Below, piece after piece: positions 1 to 6,159 of a DNA stretch of 8,693 nucleotides (positions are counted from its first letter, which is position 1; each line of letters starts with the position of its first letter). The translations under genes were made by a program, and so were the position numbers. This stretch comes from an uncultured Micrococcales bacterium. Lineage in GTDB: Bacteria > Actinomycetota > Actinomycetes > Actinomycetales > Microbacteriaceae. The stretch is taken from NCBI GenBank assembly GCA_913056225.1, contig CAJXMQ010000038.1, forward strand, positions 1 to 8,693, given 5' to 3'. The notes beneath the pieces were generated by a model. It did not search any database and was not told where the DNA came from. It worked only from the letters and a program-made list of their open reading frames with translations.

Positions 1-222
1 GCGCTGGTTGAGAGATCCGTTACAGATTCCACCATTGTTTCAATTACTTCACTTCTCGGAGAGACCGAATCTGGGGTGAGCCCACCGGTGACGGTAGAGC
101 AGATGACGACAGTTGGAAATTCAATTTATGTGATGAGTCCACTTGGTGATGTTTGGTCAAGGTTTGGAAATTCATGGAGATCGCTTGTAAACGATGCAGT
201 TGGGTTGAACACAGCTCGCTGA
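1..222 (+). CDS. lpqB: LpqB-like lipoprotein, C-terminal fragment (5' end outside window)
   Basis: An open frame runs from base 1 to a TGA at 220-222 and gives 73 C-terminal residues; the start lies upstream of the window. The fragment is soluble and rich in Val, Ser and Thr, with beta-strand-like stretches such as VGNSIYVMSPLGDVW, which fits the end of a beta-propeller domain. LpqB is a secreted lipoprotein that in actinobacteria is encoded after the MtrAB two-component system and modulates the MtrB sensor. Identity rests mainly on context: the next genes are comF, hpf and secA, the order found after mtrA-mtrB-lpqB in Mycobacterium and relatives. The fragment alone has no diagnostic motif, so the name is context-supported inference. 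Confidence 0.72.
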   Translation, partial: ALVERSVTDSTIVSITSLLGETESGVSPPVTVEQMTTVGNSIYVMSPLGDVWSRFGNSWRSLVNDAVGLNTAR

Positions 223-235
223 TTTCTCACATTTT

Positions 236-267
236 TGATCTGACTCCTCAAAACACGAGTCAAATCA
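236..267. repeat. Imperfect inverted repeat between lpqB and comF
   Basis: Arms at 236-246 (TGATCTGACTC) and 257-267 (GAGTCAAATCA) pair at 10 of 11 positions around a 10-base loop. The upstream arm is preceded by five T's, but no T-run follows the downstream arm, so it does not look like a standard intrinsic terminator on either strand. It could be an mRNA hairpin tuning comF expression relative to lpqB, or an operator-like palindrome. The function is unknown. Confidence 0.45.
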
Positions 268-281
268 GTGATTGTTAGAAA

Positions 282-872
282 GTGTTCTCAGCAATCTTCC
301 CGATCAACTGTCTTGGATGTGGTGCGATAGATGAATTTTTATGTCAATCATGCGTTCATGCAGAGATTTTCCATAATCCCGCCCAGAGACCAGGTTTTAG
401 TTTTATCTCTGGTTTCAAATATGAAGGTCTGTTTGCATCCGCCCTGGGGAGGCTAAAAAACCAAAGCGAATATGGCTATGCCAACCGATTTGCCGAGGCT
501 TTGAAAAACCAAATTGATTTTGATTCAAGGGTAGAAACCCTTGTTCCCCCCTCCACTAACTCAGCCATGCGAAAAAGGGGTTTCAACCCAGCGGCCTCAA
601 TAGCTAAAAAATCAGGGTTCAAGGTAACAAATAAACTTCGCCGAATTAGACAGAGTGATTCTCAGCGAGGACTTGATTTTCAAGCCAGGCAACGAAACAG
701 CAATCGATTATTTGAACTTCGAGAACGGGGCGAGTTTTTGATATTCGATGACGTTGTCACCACTGGCGCCACTATTCGGGAAATGATCAGAGCGGTTGAA
801 GAACAAAGTGGCAGGGTTTTAGGAGTTTTTGCACTTTGCTCAACTGAGACAAAAGGGGCAAACTATGAATAG
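282..872 (+). CDS. comF: ComF family phosphoribosyltransferase-like protein
   Basis: A 196-residue cytoplasmic protein of the ComF/GntX family. The N-terminus has a zinc-finger-like pair of Cys motifs (C10, C13, C21, C24). The family signature RKRGFNPAASIAK is at 97-109, and a Q/R-rich segment around 121-145 fits the family's Q-x-L...R-x-x-N pattern. The PRPP-binding loop LIFDDVVTTGAT is at 153-164, with the paired acidic residues and TTG of type I phosphoribosyltransferases. ComF is required for DNA uptake in Bacillus and Haemophilus; in actinobacteria its role is unproven. The GTG start at 282 is forced: an in-frame TAG lies at 276-278, and any later start would lose the first cysteines. 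No clear Shine-Dalgarno precedes it. The protein is short for the family (usually about 220-240 residues). It lies 59 bases after lpqB and 32 before hpf, probably cotranscribed. Confidence 0.88.
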   Translation: MFSAIFPINCLGCGAIDEFLCQSCVHAEIFHNPAQRPGFSFISGFKYEGLFASALGRLKNQSEYGYANRFAEALKNQIDFDSRVETLVPPSTNSAMRKRGFNPAASIAKKSGFKVTNKLRRIRQSDSQRGLDFQARQRNSNRLFELRERGEFLIFDDVVTTGATIREMIRAVEEQSGRVLGVFALCSTETKGANYE

Positions 873-894
873 TAAGCATTCATCAATCAGATAC

Positions 895-900
895 TGGAGG
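895..900 (+). promoter_or_regulatory. Ribosome binding site of hpf
   Basis: TGGAGG ends four bases before the ATG at 905. It is one of the strongest Shine-Dalgarno matches in the window and fixes the hpf start. The comF gene just upstream has no recognisable site. Confidence 0.8.
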
Positions 901-904
901 CATC

Positions 905-1519
905 ATGCAATTACGATTCAGCACTAAAAACCTAGACATATCTGAGAGATTCCGAGACTACGTTGATGAGCGCGCCGGCAAGGTTGAGCAGCTGGCCCAT
1001 AAACCAGAAGAGCTACACATCAAAATCACCCGCTATGAGCAAAGCCGCAGTGATGGTCAGCGCGAACAGGTTGAGCTGACGGTTTATGAACCAGGTCACG
1101 TGGTTCGAGCAGAGGCCAGGTCTGAGGATAAGTTCGCAGCCTTCGACATCGCCTTTGGAAAGCTCACCGAAAGACTTAGAAGATATGCGGATAAGCACAA
1201 GAGCCACCGCGGTACAGGTCACCACAACAAAGGAACCAGTGAACTGTCAGCAAATAACTTCGCCGACATAGACGTGGTTCCAGTAGAAAGAGACGTGTTG
1301 GAAGCGGCTACCGGTGAAATCCCAATCATTGACGAGGCGAACCCAATCATGATTCGCGAAAAGCAATTCAAGGGTGAGCCGATGACCGCTGAGCAGGCGG
1401 TGGATCGAATGGAGCTGGTTGGCCACGATTTCTATCTCTTCCACAACTCTGAAAACAATCGGGTATCAGTGGTTTACAGACGCAAGGGATGGAATTACGG
1501 GGTAATTTCACTCAGGTGA
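905..1519 (+). CDS. hpf: Long-form ribosome hibernation promoting factor
   Basis: A 204-residue protein with the two-domain layout of long HPF. The N-terminal S30AE domain (about 1-100) opens with a typical beta strand, MQLRFSTKNLDIS, and carries basic helices (KLTERLRRYADKHK, about 86-99) that sit in the decoding region of the 30S subunit. A polar His/Lys-rich linker follows (about 98-140). The C-terminal S30AE_C dimerisation domain (about 145-204) contains IREKQFKGEPMTAEQAVDRM and ends in the conserved VVYRRKGWNYGVISL pattern. Long HPF silences ribosomes by pairing two 70S particles into 100S dimers in stationary phase or starvation. The length is normal for the long form. The gene sits between comF and secA, as in other actinobacteria, with 37 bases to secA. 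Confidence 0.95.
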   Translation: MQLRFSTKNLDISERFRDYVDERAGKVEQLAHKPEELHIKITRYEQSRSDGQREQVELTVYEPGHVVRAEARSEDKFAAFDIAFGKLTERLRRYADKHKSHRGTGHHNKGTSELSANNFADIDVVPVERDVLEAATGEIPIIDEANPIMIREKQFKGEPMTAEQAVDRMELVGHDFYLFHNSENNRVSVVYRRKGWNYGVISLR

Positions 1520-1545
1520 AACCAATAGACTTGCAATACAAAATC

Positions 1546-1550
1546 AGGAG
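1546..1550 (+). promoter_or_regulatory. Ribosome binding site of secA
   Basis: AGGAG is followed by a six-base spacer (AAAATT) and a TTG start codon at 1557. The good spacing, and the lack of an ATG or GTG near the conserved N-terminus, support initiation at this rare codon. Confidence 0.8.
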
Positions 1551-1556
1551 AAAATT

Positions 1557-4265
1557 TTGGCATCAGTCGTAGAGAGAGTGTTGCGCGCCGGCGAAGGTCG
1601 CATCCTAAAGAAACTCTCAACCATCACAAAAAACGTAAACGCCCTTGAGAGTTATTTTGAAGACCTCACAGATGAGGAGCTACAGCAGGAAACTGTAAAT
1701 TTCCGAGAGCGTTACGCCAGCGGGGAGTCGCTGGATGATTTGATGCCAGAGGCATTTGCTGCCGTTCGCGAGGCCAGCAAGCGAACAATTGGTTTGCGTC
1801 CATACGATGTTCAGGTCATGGGAGCGGCTGCCCTACACATGGGAAACATTGCCGAGATGAAAACTGGTGAGGGTAAGACACTGGTGGCAACACTCCCTGC
1901 TTATCTGAATGCAATTGCAGGTCGCGGTGTTCACATCGTGACTGTGAATGACTTCCTAGCGGGCTACCAGTCAGATCTGATGGGTAGGGTTTTTAGAGCC
2001 TTGGGCATGACCACCGGATGCTTGGTCTCTGGTCAGGAACCACCTGTTCGCAAAGAGCAATACATGGCGGACATAACCTATGGAACGAACAACGAATTTG
2101 GTTTTGACTACCTGCGTGACAACATGGCTCTGGACAAAGCCAGCTTGGTTCAGCGAGGTCATTTTTTCGTAATTGTCGATGAGGTTGACTCGATTCTGAT
2201 TGATGAGGCCAGAACCCCGCTGATTATTTCTGGACCCGCTCAAGGCGACGCTAACCGCTGGTTTGGAGTCTTTTCCAAGCTGGTTCAGCAAATGGAGGTG
2301 GATGAGGACTTCGAGGTCGACGAAAAAAAGAGAACTGTCGGCATCTTGGAACCAGGAATTGAAAAGGTCGAAGATTACCTCGGAATAGACAACCTTTATG
2401 AATCTGAAAATACGCCCCTGATCTCATTTTTGAACAATGCAATTAAGGCAAAAGTCCTATTCAAAAAAGACAAAGATTATGTCGTGGTAAACGACGAGGT
2501 GCAGATTGTTGACGAGCACACCGGGCGTATTCTTCCGGGCAGACGATACAACGAGGGTATGCACCAGGCAATTGAAGCCAAAGAGGGCGTGCCAATCAAG
2601 GCAGAGAACCAAACACTTGCATCTATTACCCTGCAGAACTACTTCCGTTTATACGACAAGCTTTCAGGTATGACCGGTACCGCCGAGACAGAGGCGGCCG
2701 AATTCATGTCCACTTATAAACTCGGCGTGGTTCCGATTCCAACCAATAAACCAATGGTCAGAAAAGACCAGTCGGATTTGATTTATAAAAACGAAGAAAT
2801 CAAATTCCAGATGGTTGTGGATGACATCGCCGATAGAAACAAACTTGGCCAGCCAGTTTTGGTTGGAACTACATCTGTTGAAAAAAGCGAATACCTATCT
2901 TCTTTGCTTTCTAAGCGAGGAATCCGTCACGAGGTTCTAAACGCGAAAAACAACGCATCAGAGGCACAGATCGTTGCGCAGGCGGGTCGTTTATCAGCTG
3001 TTACGGTTGCAACCAACATGGCCGGGCGTGGAACAGACATCATGCTGGGTGGTAACGCTGAGTTTTTGGCTGTTGCTGAGGCCAAGGCAAAGGGTTTGGA
3101 TCCCAATGAGGATCCAGAGCGCTATGAAGCCGAGTGGGATGCGATTTTTTCTCGTGTCGGCGAGCAAGTTCAGTCCGAAGGCGACAAGGTTAGAGCAGTT
3201 GGTGGCCTTTATGTCTTGGGAACTGAGCGTCACGAATCTAGGCGAATTGATAACCAGCTGAGGGGTAGATCTGGTCGACAGGGTGATCCGGGCGAATCTA
3301 GGTTCTATCTTTCACTGACCGATGATCTGATGCGACTTTTCAATTCAGGAGCGGCTGCATCCATAATGAACCGCGGCGGCATTCCAGATGACCAGGCGAT
3401 TGAGTCAGGCGTTGTCTCGCGAGCAATTGCTTCCGCTCAGTCTCAGGTTGAGGGTCGAAATGCAGAGATACGTAAGAACATTTTGAAATACGACGACGTT
3501 ATGAACAATCAGCGTCTTGCGATTTATGCTGACCGAACCCGAATCCTGGAGGGGGATGACGTTCAAGAAACCATCACTGATTTCTTAGAGGGAACTCTGA
3601 AAGTCATTGTTGAGCAGAAAATCCCAACCGGTAATTCGGACTGGGAGCTTGAGGAGCTTTGGGAGGAATTGACCAGGATTTACCCAATAGGGCTGGAAAT
3701 CGATGAGGTAATGGCTGAGGCGGGGGCTCGTTCGAAAGTCACTCGCGAATGGCTACTAGAAGAGCTAACAAGCGATGCCAAGTTTGCCTATCAGCGCAGG
3801 ACTGAAGAGCTCGGCGAGGAAATCATGCGTGATTTGGAGCGCAGAGTAATCCTTAGCGTTTTGGACAGGAAGTGGCGAGACCACCTCTATGAGATGGATT
3901 ACCTGAAAGAAGGCATCGGCCTTAGGTCCATGGCGCAGCGGGATCCGCTGGTTGAGTATCAGCGCGAGGGCCACACGATGTTTATGGAGATGATGGCTGG
4001 AATCCGAGAAGAGACTGTTTCAACAATGTTCAGAGTCGAAATAAAGAAGGCTCCTGAACTAGAGCAGCCAAAGCCAGGTGAGCTAACTCTGAGTGCTCCG
4101 ACCGAAGGCGGAGGAGTTAGAGTTCAGCAGGGGGACAAGGTTCAAGAAAGTCCCGCGACCCAGCCTGCTGCTGCAAAGGGTCAAACTTTGAACCGTGCGC
4201 AACGCAGGGCTCAGGCTAAAAAGCCACCAAGAACGGGACCCGGATCTTCATTTTTTAAGTCCTAA
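1557..4265 (+). CDS. secA: Protein translocase motor SecA
   Basis: A 902-residue ATPase that drives unfolded preproteins through SecYEG at the cytoplasmic membrane. Walker A MKTGEGKT is at 101-108 and the Walker B/DEAD-like VDEVDSILIDEA at 207-218. The preprotein cross-linking domain follows, inserted about 225-370. The second helicase half carries TSVEKSE (439-445), MAGRGTDI (488-495) and the motif VI arginine-rich QLRGRSGRQGDPG (567-579). The helical scaffold and wing domains run to about 830, with ILKYDDVMNNQR at 642-653 and WRDHLYEMDYLK at 773-784. The low-complexity tail (about 835-902) has the NRAQRRAQAKK element seen in actinobacterial SecA1. It has no Cys-rich zinc-binding C-terminus, consistent with a lineage lacking SecB. 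The start is TTG. The stop interlocks with the convergent minus-strand gene. Confidence 0.98.
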   Translation: MASVVERVLRAGEGRILKKLSTITKNVNALESYFEDLTDEELQQETVNFRERYASGESLDDLMPEAFAAVREASKRTIGLRPYDVQVMGAAALHMGNIAEMKTGEGKTLVATLPAYLNAIAGRGVHIVTVNDFLAGYQSDLMGRVFRALGMTTGCLVSGQEPPVRKEQYMADITYGTNNEFGFDYLRDNMALDKASLVQRGHFFVIVDEVDSILIDEARTPLIISGPAQGDANRWFGVFSKLVQQMEVDEDFEVDEKKRTVGILEPGIEKVEDYLGIDNLYESENTPLISFLNNAIKAKVLFKKDKDYVVVNDEVQIVDEHTGRILPGRRYNEGMHQAIEAKEGVPIKAENQTLASITLQNYFRLYDKLSGMTGTAETEAAEFMSTYKLGVVPIPTNKPMVRKDQSDLIYKNEEIKFQMVVDDIADRNKLGQPVLVGTTSVEKSEYLSSLLSKRGIRHEVLNAKNNASEAQIVAQAGRLSAVTVATNMAGRGTDIMLGGNAEFLAVAEAKAKGLDPNEDPERYEAEWDAIFSRVGEQVQSEGDKVRAVGGLYVLGTERHESRRIDNQLRGRSGRQGDPGESRFYLSLTDDLMRLFNSGAAASIMNRGGIPDDQAIESGVVSRAIASAQSQVEGRNAEIRKNILKYDDVMNNQRLAIYADRTRILEGDDVQETITDFLEGTLKVIVEQKIPTGNSDWELEELWEELTRIYPIGLEIDEVMAEAGARSKVTREWLLEELTSDAKFAYQRRTEELGEEIMRDLERRVILSVLDRKWRDHLYEMDYLKEGIGLRSMAQRDPLVEYQREGHTMFMEMMAGIREETVSTMFRVEIKKAPELEQPKPGELTLSAPTEGGGVRVQQGDKVQESPATQPAAAKGQTLNRAQRRAQAKKPPRTGPGSSFFKS

Positions 4266-4621
4266 ATAAGTTCGATGTGGGTGACTCGCCACCGGCTATA
4301 AACCTTATCTAGCCTCATGCTGATGGCTTGCACCGTTTTCGATGACTTGACCAAGACCACCGCCTCGATGGTGTTCCGTGGGGCCGGAAAGATTTCGGCT
4401 CTGGTAACTCGAAAGAACTCCCGCTGGTTCGATTGGCGTTTTCTAGCCCTTGCTCTATTTTCCAAACAATGCTGGTTTGCCACCATTAAATAGGTGTCCT
4501 CACTGAGCCACCGAGCTAACTGTTCCGGACCCCTCATTCCTCCCAGGATGTCCGCATAGACCTGACCCAGCTGGGCGATGATCTTCTTTACATCACTGTT
4601 TCCTTTGGCTGTATTGCTCAT
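4262..4621 (-). CDS. Rv3235 family protein (DUF6459-like)
   Basis: A 119-residue basic cytoplasmic protein with no signal peptide or membrane segment. A helical N-terminal part with GPEQLARWLSEDTYLMV (31-47) leads to a basic stretch NRARARKRQSNQR (55-67). Then follow beta-strand-like segments RVTRAEIFPAPRNTIEAVVLVK (71-92), AISMRL (99-104) and RWRVTHIEL (110-118). This order (LARWLS, basic stretch, strands, terminal RWR-x-T-x-x-E) is what I recall for the Rv3235 family, which in actinobacteria lies close to secA. Its biochemical function is unknown. The ATG at 4621 has a strong Shine-Dalgarno and a plausible promoter upstream. Its TAG overlaps the secA TAA by bases, leaving no intergenic terminator. 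Confidence 0.8.
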   Translation of the reverse strand: MSNTAKGNSDVKKIIAQLGQVYADILGGMRGPEQLARWLSEDTYLMVANQHCLENRARARKRQSNQREFFRVTRAEIFPAPRNTIEAVVLVKSSKTVQAISMRLDKVYSRWRVTHIELI

Positions 4622-4626
4622 CTCTG

Positions 4627-4634
4627 CCCCCTTT
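4627..4634 (-). promoter_or_regulatory. Ribosome binding site of the Rv3235-family gene
   Basis: Read on the minus strand, AAAGGGGG stands five bases before the ATG at 4621. It is purine-rich and well spaced, supporting that start. Confidence 0.7.
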
Positions 4635-4650
4635 CGTTTGGAGTAACTAG

Positions 4651-4679
4651 AACTTAGGCAACCCCGAGGGAGTTTTCCA
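4651..4679 (-). promoter_or_regulatory. Candidate promoter of the Rv3235-family gene
   Basis: On the minus strand, TGGAAA (4679-4674; four of six matches to TTGACA) is separated by 17 bases from TAAGTT (4656-4651), which fits the TANNNT form of actinobacterial -10 elements. Transcription would start near 4644 and give a leader of about 23 bases containing the Shine-Dalgarno. This is from inspection only; neither hexamer is a perfect match. Confidence 0.35.
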
Positions 4680-4696
4680 GTACCCCATTTGGTGGT

Positions 4697-4706
4697 TGTG
4701 GATAAC
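4697..4706 (-). promoter_or_regulatory. DnaA box 1 (perfect 9-mer TTATCCACA on the minus strand)
   Basis: The plus strand reads TGTGGATAAC, so the minus strand carries GTTATCCACA, which includes the consensus high-affinity DnaA box TTATCCACA. It lies in the divergent gap between the Rv3235-family gene and the SAF-domain gene, 18 bases upstream of the -35 element proposed for the former. A second identical box in the same orientation follows 30 bases on. Confidence 0.65.
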
Positions 4707-4726
4707 TTGAAATTAATGTCCTCGGC

Positions 4727-4736
4727 TGTGGATAAC
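4727..4736 (-). promoter_or_regulatory. DnaA box 2 (perfect 9-mer TTATCCACA on the minus strand)
   Basis: The plus strand again reads TGTGGATAAC, exactly 30 bases from box 1 and in the same orientation, so both sites face the same side of the helix (about three turns apart). It ends 38 bases before the ATG of the SAF-domain gene. That is close to the -35 region if the gene is transcribed from near its start codon, so DnaA bound here could act on that operon. Confidence 0.65.
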
Positions 4737-4774
4737 CAGCTGCGACCAAGGCCGTTCTCTGATTATTTGGTGGC

Positions 4775-5368
4775 ATGAACCTAAGAAAGATTCGAAGAGT
4801 GTTTAGCCCCTTAGTGCTTGTAAGCGTGGGGTTGTCAGTGCTGTTGATAGCGGTAGCTTTGTTGCAATTTTCACGTCCAGTTCCAGAATTATTGATTGCC
4901 AAGCGGGATTTATCTGCAGGTCAACAGTTGTCAATTAGTGATTTTGAGGCTGCTGGAGTTGGCCTACCTGAGAACAACAGCTCTTATTTCAGATCAGAGC
5001 AATTTCCATCGGGTTCGGTGCTGGCAAAATCAATTGGCCGGGGTGAAATTCTTGCCAAATCTCAAGTTCAAAGCTCTGGACCCAAGGGTTTCACTATGAT
5101 TCGCTTCAAACCCGAACTACCTGTTGCCAATAGTTTGCGAATTGGGGATTTGGTCGGATTATGGGTTGTCAGTGGGGAACAGTTTGAACAGCTGGAACCA
5201 GCAGTGCAACTTGCTGTTGGCAGATTGGTGGAGATTCAAAAGAGCGAGGGGTTGTTTGCAGACGAGCAACCATACGTTGAGATAACCATCCCAGAATCAA
5301 CACTTCCAGAAGTGTTGAAATCTATGGCCTCAGCGCACAAAGTGTTCTTAGTTGAGCCTGGGTTATGA
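4775..5368 (+). CDS. Membrane-anchored SAF-domain protein (CpaB/RcpC-like)
   Basis: A 197-residue protein with a short basic N-terminus (MNLRKIRR), a single hydrophobic segment at about 11-31 and a SAF domain at about 38-98. The SAF pattern is visible as A-x-R-D-L-x-A-G-Q-Q-L (42-52), S-D-F (55-57) and the second-strand GSVLAKSIGRGEIL (80-93). A beta-rich C-terminal part follows (105-197), with a turn reading RIGDLVGLWVVSG (122-134) as in CpaB/RcpC proteins. The predicted topology is an N-terminal anchor with the SAF part outside. CpaB-type proteins help assemble Flp/Tad pili, but no tad gene is seen here. The ATG at 4775 keeps the basic-hydrophobic anchor; no normally spaced Shine-Dalgarno is present, so a leaderless transcript is possible. 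Its TGA overlaps the next ATG as ATGA. Confidence 0.82.
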   Translation: MNLRKIRRVFSPLVLVSVGLSVLLIAVALLQFSRPVPELLIAKRDLSAGQQLSISDFEAAGVGLPENNSSYFRSEQFPSGSVLAKSIGRGEILAKSQVQSSGPKGFTMIRFKPELPVANSLRIGDLVGLWVVSGEQFEQLEPAVQLAVGRLVEIQKSEGLFADEQPYVEITIPESTLPEVLKSMASAHKVFLVEPGL

Positions 5369-6150
5369 AACGTTCTTTTGAACAAACGCTTGAATTAGAA
5401 AATTCAATCAACTGCTTTTGGTCAACTGGGACCGGCGGGGCAAGTGTTCTGAGCTTGGAGTATGCGACTCAACTGGCCAAATTACGACGCAAAACACTGT
5501 TGATTGATTTTGATCTGGTAGATCCATCGTTAATGATTTATCTGGCAGTAGATGATTATCCCAGTGGTCTGCAAGCGGGTCTGCGTTTGGCCACTCAATC
5601 AAGACTGGATGCCACCAACCTCAACCAGCTGATTGTTCAAAGTGAGGACCACAGGCATTTGCACCTAATGGCTGGAATGCCGGTTCAGGGAAGATTTAAC
5701 TCCATTGAGACAGGTTCGATTACTTCTCTTCTGGTGCAATTGGCTAACTGGTATGACGAGATTGTTTTGGACCTGGGAAGCCTTTATTCGCAAACTACAA
5801 ATTCAAAGCTGTTCGAGCTTCAGTCTGAGGCCATTGACGCATCAGAGAACGCATATGGAATTTTCAGGGCAGATCCAGAGGGTATTGCAAAGCTTTTTTT
5901 GAAAAAGGCAGAAACTTCTTTGATTGCAAATATTTACAGGGCAGGGTCTTTAGGGGCGGGTGGCCGAAAGGCTTTGAAGACAGTGGTTCAAGAAAACACT
6001 GGACAACCACTTTTGGAAATCATAGGTGAGGATGACAACTTGACAGCAGCGATTGCCAAGGGCATTTCAGTAGGTGAGGTAAATAGAAAAAGCCCAATCA
6101 GCATTGCTGTGAAAAACCTGATTCAGTCCCGAGTTGACTCGACTCACTAG
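5365..6150 (+). CDS. ParA/CpaE-like P-loop protein with degenerate Walker A
   Basis: A 261-residue cytoplasmic protein with the MinD/ParA/CpaE fold. The P-loop position (20-28) reads STGTGGASV instead of the usual KGGxGKTT or the actinobacterial GxPGRTT: the conserved Lys/Arg is Ala and the first Lys is absent. The strand and switch after it are kept (TLLIDFDLVDPSL, 44-56, with the D48-x-D50 pair), as is a Walker B-like IVLDLG at 133-138. RAGSLGAGGRKAL (192-204) matches the late conserved block (N-x-V-R-x-G-x-L-G-x-G-G) of actinobacterial CpaE-like proteins. It starts inside the stop of the SAF gene (ATGA), implying translational coupling and a shared function. CpaE proteins localise Tad secretion machinery; Ssd-like relatives affect septum placement. 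ATP hydrolysis is doubtful here. Confidence 0.8.
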   Translation: MKRSFEQTLELENSINCFWSTGTGGASVLSLEYATQLAKLRRKTLLIDFDLVDPSLMIYLAVDDYPSGLQAGLRLATQSRLDATNLNQLIVQSEDHRHLHLMAGMPVQGRFNSIETGSITSLLVQLANWYDEIVLDLGSLYSQTTNSKLFELQSEAIDASENAYGIFRADPEGIAKLFLKKAETSLIANIYRAGSLGAGGRKALKTVVQENTGQPLLEIIGEDDNLTAAIAKGISVGEVNRKSPISIAVKNLIQSRVDSTH

Positions 6151-6159
6151 AATTCGGGT

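Noticed and set aside
3249..3260. 12-mer GATAACCAGCTG shared between secA and the second DnaA-box region (4731-4742)
   Set aside because: In secA it encodes conserved DNQL residues and lacks the TGTG half of the DnaA box. A coincidental match.
2974..3261. A 95-codon plus-strand open frame inside secA
   Set aside because: It is out of frame within strongly conserved SecA motifs (MAGRGTDI and beyond) and has no independent start signals.
4273..4290. GTGG...CCAC pairing near the secA 3' end as a terminator
   Set aside because: Only four base pairs are formed, with no T-run after them, and it sits in the coding end of the convergent gene.
4654..4902. An 82-codon minus-strand open frame over the start of the SAF gene
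   Set aside because: It runs antisense to the SAF membrane anchor and across both DnaA boxes, with low-complexity composition and no recognisable domain. It is probably a chance frame.
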